DNA of 64,000 bases. It comes from Zygnema cylindricum. Its lineage: Eukaryota > Streptophyta > Zygnematophyceae > Zygnematales > Zygnemataceae. The stretch lies in the NCBI GenBank assembly GCA_037447655.1, contig JBBHKE010003464.1, positions 124,001 to 188,000 of the forward strand. The letters run 5' to 3'. Positions within the stretch are counted from its first letter, which is position 1, and each line of letters opens with the position of its first letter. Positions 22,901 through 33,632 of this stretch are shown here, piece after piece. The notes below the pieces were generated by a model. It had not been told where the DNA came from. It saw nothing but the letters and a program-made list of their open reading frames with translations, and made no database searches. The translations under genes were made by a program, and so were the position numbers.

Positions 22901-24175
22901 CTACCACTGACGTAGAGAAAAAGTTTCTTTTAAAAGCTGGAACATGCAACACATCTTCCAAGACCCTTTTCACAGGTTTTCCATCTACATTCAACATAAG
23001 TGACACCCTCCCCTTTGCTTTCGACTCAACAAATGTATCATCACTTCAATAAATAAAGATGGGTGAAATAGATTGAATACTCTCAGAAAGATAGCGATTG
23101 CGGCACATGTGTGCAGATGCACCGGAGTCCATTATCCATTCCTCTTCCTCCACGCCTTCCGTTGCTTGTGCCATCGCAAAGTATTTCTTCGCGTTGTTGA
23201 TGGGAAAGCTACACACTTTCTCCTCTTTAAGTGCATTGGAAAATAATGTTGGGCGTCCATTTGAGGTAGATGGAACTCGGCTTTCGTCCCAACCTGAGCG
23301 AAAATTTCCCGTAGCTTTGGCTCTTTTGTAGGCATTACACAACTTCAAAACATGTCCCTTTTCATCACAGTAGTAGCAAGTCAAAGGTGACCTTCTAGGT
23401 CCACTACCTCTACCAGTGCCACTACCACTACCACTGCCAATCTTAGAGTCTGAAAACTGGTTAGCTAAAGCCTGAACAGACTTACTACTACCTCTTTGTG
23501 ACATCTGGTTAGCTTCTTCACTCAAAATACGTTGAATCCTTAAGGCTATGTTCCATTGACGCTGTGGAATAGCCCTAAGCTTATCCATAGCTCCCTTGTA
23601 CTCATCAGGTAAAGTTCTCATCAATAACATAGCTTGCTGAGGGGGCGAAAAGTCCCCACCAGCACTAGTACTCTGAAGGAACAACCTTTTCATAGCATGA
23701 CAATGATCTGACATACTACCTCCTGAATACTTAAATTCAAAGTGGCTATGTTAGTTTGCACTGTAACATCTAGCTGAACATACATAGCACGTACACTAAA
23801 CCAAACTTCACAAGCTTTCTTCATCGCAAGATACGACATTACCAATTCTTTTGTCATAGACTGCTCCAAGACGTTGAGGCAATGGAGATTCTTCTTTCTC
23901 CAATCCGGCGCAGTCACATCCGCTGTTCCTTCCACAATGGGTGACAAGTCCCTCTCCTCGAAATATGAGCTCCACATATCTTCCCAATATAAGAAGTCAG
24001 TTCCATCAAAAATAGGCAATTCAGGCGGTGGGCCCATAACATGTTGAAGGTCATGGGCATTAAGACTTGGTTGTGATCCACTCCCACTAGGAGTCACACT
24101 TGCACAAGAAGGAGCAAGTGGAGCACTAGGGCTAATAGGAGCACTAGCAATAGGAGCTGAGCCATTATCAGACAT
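19925..24175 (-). pseudogene. E8 gag-pol polyprotein, broken by a few lesions
   Basis: Gag starts at ATG 24175, inside the LTR, with leader MSDNGSAPIAS; it crosses the primer site as HVMGPPPELPIF. A frameshift near 23700 leads into Gag with knuckle CYYCDEKGHVLKLC (near 23340-23382). Protease WIMDSGASAHMC follows near 23100-23140, with a TGA near 23043. GAG-pre-integrase (LWHKRLRHVNYDRL, CDGCPMGK) and the first catalytic D (LIYLDVWGP) lie in 23006-22467. Integrase SDNGGEY and PKQNGVSERMNRT lie in 22436-21861. RT with YVDD at 20918-20907 lies in 21417-20849. RNase H (WSDASYGD, AQSTMEAEYT, WCNNQAAISV) runs to 19925. Few lesions suggest moderate age. Confidence 0.93.
24027..24040 (-). promoter_or_regulatory. 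E8 primer-binding site
   Basis: The minus strand reads GTTATGGGCCCACC after ...CAACAT, complementary to the initiator tRNA-Met anticodon arm. It is translated as VMGPP. Confidence 0.8.
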
Positions 24176-24739
24176 TTTAGCGGAAGCAAACCCAAAGAGA
24201 AATGCCTAGAAGACTAGATCTATAGTGTAAGATATGTATCACCAAACGAAAGAGGTATTTCAACCAAAAAATCATGTACTACAAGCAAATAAGAGACAAT
24301 AGAGCATAAAACACCTTAAACTGCACTCAATGCTCTCATTCCTAAATTCTTGTGTAGAATGTACATTCTGTGTTGAATTGATCAATCCTAATTGAACTAA
24401 ATACTCAAAAGATCTCCAAAACATCTAAAATATCTGGAAAACATCAAAAACGTATGTACATGGTTCACTAGACACCCTACTGACAAAAATCTAAGTGTTT
24501 GGACCAGAATTATCCACTAACAATATCTATACCCAAAAAATCCGGGTGATTCTTATCACGTCTACATTCATTGGCGGCCCTACACACTAATTTACCAAAA
24601 GATATCAATTCGTGTAGATACTACAAAAAAATCTACACTAAATTTGGTCAATATTGAACAGTTGTTATTCTAAAAATATTATAAGTCCTAGACTCAAATT
24701 TCTAAGACTTACTAAAGCTTACTTTTCAATAGGTTGTTG
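24041..24739 (-). repeat. E8 5' LTR
   Basis: This is the partner of 19245-19910. It encodes the first roughly 45 residues of Gag from ATG 24175. Its outer boundary at 24739 abuts gypsy-type sequence. Confidence 0.8.
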
Positions 24740-25394
24740 TCGGGTAGCAGACGACATCTCCGGTTGCTTTCTGGCTGAGATGGGAGAGCCATTCTTGGAC
24801 GAGATACTCAGGGTCTCCACTACTCCTCCCACTTGCGTATAATCCGGACTGGGTCGCTTTTGGCAACCCGCTGTACTAGCTCCTTCTTTACCTTCAACTC
24901 ATGGATATAATTAAGTGCTAGAATCTCCTTACAACCGGGTCTGTTAGGATCCGACAATAGTTCCGGGTCCATGTATGTTTTCACTACCGAAGCCTTGGAT
25001 CTGATGTGACGTACCACCTCGGGAGGGTGGCGTGGGACCGATTCCTTATGAGCCAAACCCTTCCTACGAGATTGGGGAGCAGATGTCTGTCTTTCTACCT
25101 TCTTCGTAGCCGTAGCCCTAGCGGCCTCTGACAACGTCGGAAAGTTTTCAGGGGGAAAAGAGCGGAGGAGGTGGAGGTGAAGGTTGCCTCTGTGTTTGCC
25201 TCGGATGAGTCTCAACTACAACCAGCTCGATCATCATTCCCTTAAGAAACTTTTCAATGCTCAAAGCTGAGGCGAGAGGGAGTGCTTCGTTAGGCACATG
25301 TGACTCTTCCTCTCATGCTACCGCTTCTTGTCTCTCCTGTTCTTCCGAACTGACAGCGGAAGGATCCCTATCCTGAGCTTCTCCTCCGCCCATG
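24740..25394 (-). pseudogene. E9 gypsy-like leader/gag fragment
   Basis: A minus-strand reading starts at ATG 25394 (MGGGEAQDRDPSAVSS), hits a stop, and continues in shifted frame as a proline-, arginine- and lysine-rich segment to 24820 (131 open codons from 25215). No recognised domain is present. The gag assignment is by position only: it follows, in minus orientation, an LTR-like region homologous to the E10 3' region. Confidence 0.4.
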
Positions 25395-26700
25395 ACTTAG
25401 AGGAGCAGATGAGCTAGATCTCTTTGATAAAGTCCACCACCTTAAGCAGCTCTCCATTTAAACAAAAGGGGACACTTGCTTTTCCAGTACTGTGCTTTTC
25501 TGCCGGAACCTCACTAGGTCCAACACTCCCGACCACTCTCCAAAGAATAGGGAGGAACGGAGGGTCCTCTAATCAGGCCCTCATGAATTCCGGACAAAAA
25601 CCAAGGATGACCACAAAAGTGTGTAAAGAACTCCCACGCAAAAATATAGAAATAACAAATATCGGCTCTCTCAGATTAAACAATATCACCTTGCCCCAGA
25701 GAATGGAAATAAATATATAAATAAATGATAATGGTGAAGCAAATTCACATACCCTGGAGTGCAACGATGACCAAACTCATCAAAAGAAAACTCTCCCAAT
25801 GGCCCAGAAGACAGGTAAGAATCTCCCTCACCCCTTCCGATTCCACCATACGCATCCGACAAGACTTTTCTTAGTTTCAAACAGCGAAAGTCCAAACAAC
25901 CCAAAGCAAAGATAGTGCCAACTACCCACCCGTGCTACGGTCTCCACAAAAGAAAATCTAAAACAAAGATAGCAATACAGTCCACAACAAAATGTAAACG
26001 TTCTCCAACATAAAGATTGATTTAATTCTCTGGGGATTTTCTCAAGAGACAATACTGAAAAAGCAACCTGTCTCCTTCGGCCCCAAGTGCCTTATACAAC
26101 CAAAGTTTGTCCTACTGCAAGTGCCCAAATCAAAGAAATTCCAAAAGCCAATCAGCGGCCACCAATTGTTATCGCACGAACATAAGACAAAACAGACTTT
26201 ATTACACTCAGGGAAAAAAGTTAGGCGACTGGTTCCGGTTGGAATCACAGCCACAGGTCCTATTGTACACTAGTGGGCAACAAAGTCCTGAATTGACGTG
26301 AAACGCCAAACTTTGACCCGGTGTCATAAATGCTCTGCCAGTCGGTTAGACCCAAACTAACATCCTACTGACAGCTAACAGCAAGATCTACGGGACAATC
26401 TTAAAGGCTGCGTGTTGTTCCACAATGTACCCCTCTGCTTGAGCTACACAGAACGGATGCCATGCAATGAAGCCGTTACCTTTGCACCGTACTAACTCCG
26501 CAGTCCGACCTCCGTTTAAGGTGAACTAAAGTGCATTGTGCTCCATGGTAAAAATGCAGAGTTCTTATCCGACGGGTTATCCCCCCCCCTTTCTCCGTAC
26601 GCTGGAGTCTGTACAAGGTGGAACAAGGAACCAGGAACTTCTGGGAGTGCAAATGTGCCAAAGATGCACACAAGGTTGACAGCGATCTAGGACATTAACC
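25395..26700 (-). repeat. E9 Ty3/gypsy LTR/leader, inverted copy of 43000-43800
   Basis: Read on the minus strand, 26430-25680 matches plus 43000-43765 in scattered blocks: 'ggggtacattgtgga', 'gttttgtctt', 'gacaaactttg.tgtataaggc', 'gaaggaracaggttgcttt', 'ggtgggttgttggca' and 'ggtgatactgttaaatctg'. I read this as the same gypsy LTR family in opposite orientation. Exact LTR ends were not found. Confidence 0.6.
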
Positions 26701-26723
26701 CATCCGCCAAGGACATTTCGCTG

Positions 26724-28197
26724 GTGGCCATGAAATTGTACGTTCACTTTGTCCACAGTGAAGCAAGGGAGAAGGTCGTGACCGGCAAGGGCCGCGCAAA
26801 TTTTGCAGGATTTGCCGGGGAGACTTCTTTGAGTGAGGCAGAACACGCGGAACTTCAAGCTTGGCGGAAGCTTAAGGGAAAGCAAGTAGCGGATAGCGGG
26901 TCAAACCAGCAATAGGAGCAAATGAGAGAGTGTTGCTTTACAATTGCATGTATTCTCAGCAACCAGGCCATGGGTGGAAGTACTGCACCCGAAAAGTGAA
27001 ACCAGAGCTAGCACTAAAGCTGAAGGAATGGGAAAAGGAACGTGCTGAGAGAACCCGAAAGCAGCAAGAACGGCTTAAGGGAGAAAGGGGGGGGGAGAAA
27101 ACAACGGTAACCAAGGATACTTACAGTCCAACGCCCCGGAGCGAATCCTCAAAGATGTCCGAATCCGAGTTGCGGCAAATCAAACTTCCAAAGTTTGATG
27201 ACGCTCAAACCTCCAACGAGATCCGGAGCAAATATACCACCGAGGGCGCCAAGTGTGAATCTTGTGGTTTCTTAGGCCACAAGGAAGGGCAATGTTTCCG
27301 AAAAAACGCAGTTCGTAAGGAAATGATGCAATTTGCTTTGTTTACGGAGAGGGGGAAACGGTCGTTAACCTCCTCCCACTTCAACTTTTTAACCCTTAGG
27401 GGCGCCAAGTTCCGTCCCCGTCGGAGAGACCTGAGCGGGCATCGGTTGGTCCGACAAAGCTTATGCCGGAAATCATCATACAACAGCAGAGTTAACAACT
27501 GGCCACAAAAGCTGCAGAGTTAGTTGCCCTCGGTTTGGGGTCTTCTTCCCGGCATGCTCCTCTTACGGCAAAACAACGACTCCAACAGTAGAAACAGGAG
27601 TTGTTACAAAAGCTCGCTGAGCATGAGCTTCAAGGCACAACAGGTGCCAACGATGACGACTTGTTCGGCTGGGATTTAGAACCCCCGAATACACACCATG
27701 CCCAAACCTTCCTGTCCGGAGCTTAGAATTTTGGGTTGGGAGACAGCCGCCGCCAACTCTGCAATTCCACCTCGATCCAAAGTCGGGACATGCACAAAAT
27801 GGGTCAGAGGGATCACAACCGGAAAGCTACAAGGACTTTGTCAATTACTCCCAGGGCTGTAATACTGAATAACAACTTCGGCCTAGGAATCAAACCCACT
27901 AACCCATCATCTCTTCCTTCCAAACCTAAATGGCCTCCCGGTTTTGAAAATTACCAGAACGAGAAATACCAATGAGAGGAGTCCTTGGAACGAGAAAAGA
28001 AAGACAATCACGACTTGTTTGAGAAAAATATGGCAGAACACCCAGAGAATGAAACTCCCCAAACACCGCCAGCCGCAAAATCTGGCTCCGAGAGTGAGAA
28101 AGAAAATCAAGATCAGGATCTCCAGCAACCTAACTCATCCCAATCTTCACCGAAAGTAACCCTTCCTTCCTCCAAACTGGCAGTCATGCTAGTCCGG
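26724..28197 (+). pseudogene. E10 Ty3/gypsy gag, degraded
   Basis: Open stretches at 26724-26915 and 26930-27523 encode a charged protein with a decayed knuckle (CMYSQQPGHGWKYC, one Cys replaced by Ser) and an intact CCHC (CESCGFLGHKEGQC, near 27257-27298). An acidic Gln/Pro/Ser-rich tail (27535-28197) is cut by E11 and resumes at 34648. Stops and frame changes occur throughout. Two knuckles followed by a protease-like region fit gypsy Gag. The N-terminal capsid part and 5' LTR are missing at the E9 junction. Confidence 0.6.
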
Positions 28198-28266
28198 TGT
28201 AGAAACTAATGTTTTTATTAGTATTTTCTAGGTCTGAGAAGAAATATAGAAGTCGAGGCAGTCTAT

Positions 28267-28332
28267 CTCTAACTTCTCTCTCCAACTCTCAAACTTGTCG
28301 CAGTCACTGAGAAATCGGAGAGGAAGCTAGAG
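28267..28332 (+). promoter_or_regulatory. U3 hairpin with conserved loop in E11 LTR
   Basis: CTCTAACTTCTCTCTCC (28267-28283) pairs with GGAGAGGAAGCTAGAG (28317-28332). The loop carries CTTGTCGCAGTCACTGA, which is nearly invariant across the LTRs of this group while the stems differ. Confidence 0.7.
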
Positions 28333-28415
28333 CCATGGCTACCTTGGCTATCGTGAGGTTTACGGGAATTTTATATTAGGGTTTATTTATTTATTTAAAA
28401 GGTATGTGCCGGCGG

Positions 28416-28482
28416 CAGGATTTGATCCTTGTACCTACCGGCCGGCAGGCAGGAAATAGCCGGTAGCCTTAGCCGTTTAGTC
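28416..28482 (-). other. tRNA-Arg-like domain in E11 5' LTR
   Basis: On the minus strand a D-arm-like GACTAAACGGCTAAGGC (28482-28466) is followed by a T-arm-like AAGGATCAAATCCTG (28430-28416). It is antisense to the element. Confidence 0.6.
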
Positions 28483-29227
28483 TAGCGGTAGTGTTACGTA
28501 TCATATAGTTTGATATTTATTTAAATATGTATACGTGCGATAAACCATTTAACTGAAATGAATTACGGGATACATAGATCCAGTAATATATAATGTACGA
28601 CTTACGGTACGGACAAAAATCAGTACCGCGCATTTGTTTCGTAAATGAAACAAATACCGCGCATGTATTTATTACGGCTACGATTAAAGCCGAATTTAAT
28701 CGGACGGCCGGGATTAGCGCCGAGATCGCGGAGGAAGATTTCGGCGGTTTGTGGCCATCGCCACATCGGATGACGCGTGGCGAAATTCCGTTGGATTGTG
28801 GAATCTCCGGAGATTATGGCACCGAATCCGGATTTGACATGTGTCGACATTTTGGCCATGTCGTACAATGTCCGTACATAAAGTACACCGGCAGCTGTAC
28901 TTTTGCGTACGGAACTCAATTCTGATTGGTTCCGTACATCAGTAGATAGAGTCTGTGAGAGAGATAGGACTTAGAAAAATTAGAAGATAGGACCCCTTCT
29001 CCCAGAGAGCTTCAGTACAAAAGGTCAACTTTGACCCTCCATAACTTCATGCTCAGGGGAGCAAATTCAGAGATTCTTTTTGCAACCGACTTAAGGGATT
29101 CTTGTCTTCACAAGGGTGGAGGTGGTCAGGGTTTTTTGTCTGCCAGGGTGGCAGTTATTTTTGTTGGAACACAAAGGGGTCAGGATTATCCTAGAGGCTT
29201 CTTGGAAGCTGTCTACTCTGAGGACTT

Positions 29228-30250
29228 ATGGAGGTCTCAGAGTTTCAGGTTATGGGCCCACCCTCTAGGGTACCAATCTTTAATGGAACTGGCTTCATAT
29301 ACTAGGAAAGTATGATGATAGGAGCTCTATGCGAAAAAAGGTTTTGGGGGATAGTGAGTGGACGGTTGGGGGGTCCTTCAAGTCTTGGAATTCCTCTAGG
29401 GTTTGGAGGAACCAGATTCACCAGGAAAGAGGACCCACCTTCAACGGAGGAAACAAAAGAAGGAGAGGTGGTGGACAAAGGAAAGGAGAAGGAGACGACC
29501 ACACCAATAGCAACTGGTTCGACATTCATGTCACCTATTCCGAAGAATGAGGAGAATGATACTGAAACCTGGGACTTCAACAATATGGCAGCAAAGTACT
29601 TCATCCTACGCCATCTCACTGAAGGACTTGCATGTCCTCATTTGCAGGTAGAAAGAGCATCGATCTTTGGATGGCTCTCATAGAGATGTACCGAAGTGGT
29701 AGGATTCAGCAACAACAGTTGGCTGATCAGAAAGTTAAGGAGTATGTATACAACGGGGGAAATATGTTGGATTTTTGCAATGAGCTTGCTACACTCTTCA
29801 TGGAGCTACAGAGTGCGGGAAAAGATTTGAGTGAAAAAGAAAAGGTTAACTGTTTACTGATGAAGTTACCTGATGAGTTCGTGAACATAGTTTACCGTGT
29901 GCAGGACTTGCCTGACTCAAGGTGGATATGGAACTCAGTGGTAGGAATGATTCTCGTTCAAGAGAATACAATTGAGATCCGAAGGGGAGGAAAGAGTGGC
30001 CAAGCCTTGGCAACAGCGACTGATTGGAGGAACAGGGATTCCCGAAAACCGGTCGGAAACTATGGGGGTAGGGAGCAGAAAAAACCGGCCGATGAGTTCG
30101 AACCAAGGGCTCCCAAAGGACTATGTCATTTTTGTAAGAAACCGGGGCACTATATGGCAGAGTGCACTAAGCTAACCGAGCTTCGGTTAAAGGAGGGGCA
30201 GACCGGTGGTACCCCGAGAGGAAAGAAAAAGGCCCTTGTCACACAGGTAC
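29228..30250 (+). pseudogene. E11 gag
   Basis: The ATG at 29228 lies inside the LTR, and the reading MEVSEFQVMGPPSRVPIF crosses the primer site. A TAG replaces the Trp codon of the conserved IYWE motif near 29301. A frame change near 29640 leads into the Gag core (LMKLPDEFVNIVYRVQDL) and the CCHC knuckle CHFCKKPGHYMAEC at 30124-30165. Compared with the intact E12 Gag, only the stop and one frameshift prevent a full-length product. Confidence 0.9.
29248..29262 (+). promoter_or_regulatory. E11 primer-binding site
   Basis: GGTTATGGGCCCACC is a 15-base complement of the plant initiator tRNA-Met anticodon stem-loop (GGUGGGCCCAUAACC) and immediately follows the LTR. It is in frame with gag (VMGPP). 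Confidence 0.9.
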
Positions 30251-31478
30251 TTGAGGCTGAATCCGAGGACGAGGACGATGAGCTCCTTTTGGATGAGGAG
30301 TTGGAGGCGAAAAATGAGGTCGAAATTCCACGGAGGCAGAAATGTGCTTACGGTGGATTGAAAGGTGAAGCAGGCTGGGTCGTAGATTCAGGTGCCTCCA
30401 TGCACATGTGTAAGGATAGACACCTGTTCACTAAGATAAGAAAGATTCCCACCGTAGAGATAGAGTACGGGGATGGGAGGATAGTCACCACTACTCTTGT
30501 AGGATCGGTAGATCTAAAAATGTTACTAGAAGGAAAGACATCCATATTAACATTCTCCGATGTATTGTTTATTCCAGAGCTGAACAAAAATCTTATCTCT
30601 ACATCAGTATTAGATGATAAGGGTATTTTTACTAACACTAGGGAATGAGTCTTTACTGCTAGTTTTGAGGATGATGTCTATTTCATTGCTGAGAAAGGTA
30701 GCCATGGGATGTTTAGGCTGATCTTAAGTAATGAAAAGAAGAAACTTTATTATGCTGGTGTTCATGATATTATGATGTGGCATAAGAGGCTTGGGCATGT
30801 GAATCTAGATAAGTTAAGAGAGATGAAAAAGATGGGAGTGGTGGAAGGGATTCAGTTCAGTGAGAGCGATGATATAAGTGATCGTAGTGGATGTGCTCAA
30901 AGTAAAGCACACAGATTACCCTTTCCTAAATCAGCCACCTATAAGGGAGAAAAAATTCTAGATCTAGTACACACAGATATTTGGGGACAGGCTAAAGTGC
31001 CCTCACCGGGGGGAAGAGATTTATGATGACTATAACTAATGATTGGTCTCGGTATTCCCGGGTATATTTTTTGAAAAACAAGTCTGAAGCTGAGGATTGT
31101 TTTAGACAATATAAAGCATGGAGCGAAAAACTCCATGAAACTCCAATCAAGAGAGTAAGGAGTGACAATGGTGGAGAGTATACTTCTAACCAGTTTGAGG
31201 ATTTTCTGAGGGAAGATGGGGTTCAACACCAAAAGACAGTTCCAGAAAATCCGGAACAGAATGGGGTAGCTGAAAGGTTAAATAGAACACTAAGTGATAG
31301 TGCTAGAAGTATGTTGTCAGATAAAAAGATAGGGAAAAGGTTTTGGGCAGAAGCAATGAACTGTGCTAATTACCTCCTGAATTGAGTTCTTACTTCAGCT
31401 ATAAGAGATCAAACACCTTATGAGAGATGGACAGGCCGGAAACCAGACATATCTCACTTAAAGGTTTTCGGCAGTCAA
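30251..31478 (+). pseudogene. E11 protease and integrase
   Basis: Aspartic protease motif VDSGASMHMC is at 30382-30411. An in-frame TGA at 30646-30648 interrupts the region before GAG-pre-integrase (WHKRLGHVNLDKL). One zinc cysteine is replaced by Arg (DRSGCAQSK). Integrase catalytic residues follow: D in VHTDIWG (near 30973), D in RSDNGGEY (near 31160) and E in PEQNGVAERLNRT (near 31255). A frameshift near 31023 and a TGA at 31383 break the frame. The same TGA as at 30646 is found at the equivalent place in E17. Confidence 0.9.
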
Positions 31479-33585
31479 GTGTTCAGTCTAGATACCGATC
31501 GGTCCAATTGGAAGCTAGATCCTAAAGGAAAACCGGGATACTTATTAGGATATGATGAAGATGTAAAAGGATATAGAGTTTATGATCTAAAAAGGGAAGA
31601 TATAATCTTAGTAAAGCATCTAGTAGTTATGGATGAAGGAAAGTCTGTGGATCCCTTCAAATATACGAAGTCAGTAAAAATCAGATTTGAGTTAGAAAAT
31701 TCCGATGACTTTGAGCTTCCTAACTATCCAGGTTTTAGAGAAGATGACATTCTTGTAGGAAAAAATCAGACCGAAAAGGACTCGGCTGTGGAAACTCCAG
31801 TGACAACTCTACTCGAAGCGGAAGACGTGGTGGAAATTGATTCGGAATCAAGGGATAGGGGAGAAGCCGAGTTTGTTCGAAAGAATCCACGAGAACCATC
31901 TATTCTGGCCTCAGATTTTGAGGGGGGGAGGAGAAGTAGCAAAAGACTGCAAGAAAAACAGGTTAATAACAAGGTAACTAAACTATCTCATCAAGATGAA
32001 CCTCAAACTTATGGAGAGGCGATGACTTGTCCAGAAAGAAACCGGTGGAAGACAGCCATCAATGAGGAGATGGCTTCAATCATGGCACCCGATACTTGGG
32101 AGCTGGTGGACTGTCCACCTAACCGAAAACCAATCGGTTGTAAGTGGGTTTTCAAATTAAAACTGAACCCAGATAACACAATCGAACGCTACAAGGCCAG
32201 ATTAGTGGCAAAGGGATTTACACAAAAGGAAGGAATTGACTACAAGGAAACCTTTGCCCCGGTGGTCAGATTTCCCTCCGTCCGCATACTTCTCAGTTTA
32301 GCAGCGGCGGAAGACATGGAAGTGCATCAGATGGACATCAAGACAGCATTTTTGCATGGAGAATTGGAAGAGGAGATCTTCATGCGACAACCCGAAGGTT
32401 TTGTGGAGGAAGGAGAGGAGAGTAAGGTATGCCGGCTGATTAAATTTCTTTATGGTTTGAATCAGGCACCTCAACAATGGAATAAGAAGCTTCATGAGTT
32501 TCTTACCGGTCTGGGATATATTCGGATCAGCTCAGATCACTCAATCTATGTTTTTGAAGATGAGGAAGGTTTGATATTTATTGCAATTTATGTTGATGAT
32601 TTGCTTGTATTAAGTAAATCAATGGAAAAAATTAACAAACTGAAAAACCGATCTTAAGGGGAGATTTGAAATGAAAGATATGGGAGAAGCAAGATATATT
32701 TTGGGAATTCAAGTAGAGAGAGACCGAAAAAGAAAAATTATAAGATTGACTCAAAAGGAAGCAATAGGGAACATGCTTGAAAAATTTCAAATGGATAAAG
32801 CTAATAGTTGTACAACTCCAATGGAGTTGAAGAAGGGAAGTGAGGGGAGTGAGGAAGAAGGAGTCATAGTCTTAGACGAGGAATTATCTCCTGATGAACA
32901 GAAGTTCATGCAGACTATTCCTTACAGGCAAGTAGTGGGAAGTCTAATCTATTTTATGAATTGTACCCGGCCGGATTTAGCTGCAGCTGTAGGAGTGCTG
33001 AGTAGAAGTCTAAATGCTCCCACTAAGAAGGATTGGGAGGCAGCTAAGAGAGTCCTTAGATATTTGGTAGGAACTAGAGATCTATGGTTGCATTTGGGTG
33101 GGGAGAATACTAACATCACTACTTGGAGTGATGCCAGTTATGGTGATGCTCCGATGAGGAGATGTACTTCTGGATATGTATTATATGTGGGTGATGGGGC
33201 TTGCTGTTGGAGTAGTAAACAGCAAAAGGTTATTGCTCAGTCCACCATGGAGGCTGAGTATATGGCCTCTTGCTCTGCTGTAAAAGAATTGATGTGGGTC
33301 AAGTCTTTGCTTGGTGAGCTTGGTCACCTTAAGAGTGGTGTGCAGAAAATATTTTGTGATAATCAGGCAGCAATCGCTATTTCTGCCAATCCTAAACACC
33401 ATTTTAAAGCCAAACACATGGACATCAGACTCAGCTTTGTTAGAGAGAAAGTAGAAAACAAAATAATCAGTTTAGAGTACAGACCAGATAGTGAAATGGT
33501 AGCAGATATGATGACCAAACCTGTGCCTTCCCCTAAGCTAATTTTTTGCAGGGAGAAGTGTGGTCTGAAATTAAAGATTGACTAG
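31479..33585 (+). pseudogene. E11 reverse transcriptase-RNase H
   Basis: A 392-codon ORF (31479-32657) carries the integrase tail and RT ([42 protein letters not shown] at 32589-32600). After a short indel near 32645 a 304-codon ORF (32671-33585) carries the RT connection region and RNase H (TWSDASYGDAP, AQSTMEAEYMA, FCDNQAAIAI, MVADMMTK). The second ORF differs from that of E21 by only a couple of residues. One indel is the only lesion in this half, so the enzyme was functional until recently. Confidence 0.93.
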
Positions 33586-33632
33586 AAAATAAGGGGAGTG
33601 TAGAAACTAATGTTTTTATTAGTATTTTCTAG
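33582..33632 (+). promoter_or_regulatory. E11 PPT-spanning inverted repeat (10 bp perfect)
   Basis: CTAGAAAATA (33582-33591) pairs with TATTTTCTAG (33623-33632). The 31-nt loop holds AGGGGAG, the LTR start and a nested small pair ACTAA/TTAGT. The pol stop TAG is in the first arm. Confidence 0.85.

Larger units (their letters stand above)
19245..24739 (-). mobile_element. E8, near full-length minus copia element
   Basis: It has LTRs at about 19245-19910 and 24041-24739, a primer site at 24027-24040 and all copia domains in the canonical order gag-PR-IN-RT-RH. Terminal bases are unclear: its LTR start reads AATTGAAAAG or TATTGAAAAG where relatives have TGTTGAAA. No matching target duplication is seen, so at least one end is rearranged. 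Coding is broken by about five stops or frameshifts. Confidence 0.88.
28198..29247 (+). repeat. E11 5' LTR (1050 bp)
   Basis: It starts TGTAGAAACTAATG and ends GAGTTTCA. It contains the U3 hairpin (28267-28332), the antisense tRNA-like domain (28416-28482) and the GTAC cluster (about 28862-28945). The leader repeats GACTC..GAGTC (mutated here) and TGCCAGGGTGGCA lie near 29087-29152. The gag ATG is at 29228. Confidence 0.95.

Noticed and set aside
19245-24739. Endogenous pararetrovirus or retrovirus with envelope
   Set aside because: Domain order is IN before RT (copia), RNase H is followed at once by the polypurine tract and LTR, and no movement-protein or envelope-like reading is present.
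24820-25215. Host protein-coding gene on the minus strand (131 codons)
   Set aside because: It sits between E8 and gypsy LTR-like sequence, has a stop and a frame change, and no recognisable domain; treated as a gypsy-associated fragment.
28593-28925. 110-codon ORF repeated at 33994-34326
   Set aside because: It lies in the two LTRs of E11 over the GTAC cluster and tRNA-like area; no coding evidence, and the frame is not kept in other LTRs.
29632-29690. Programmed gag frameshift in E11
   Set aside because: The frame change lies within the Gag core, while E12 Gag reads through the same region without a shift, so it is a mutation.
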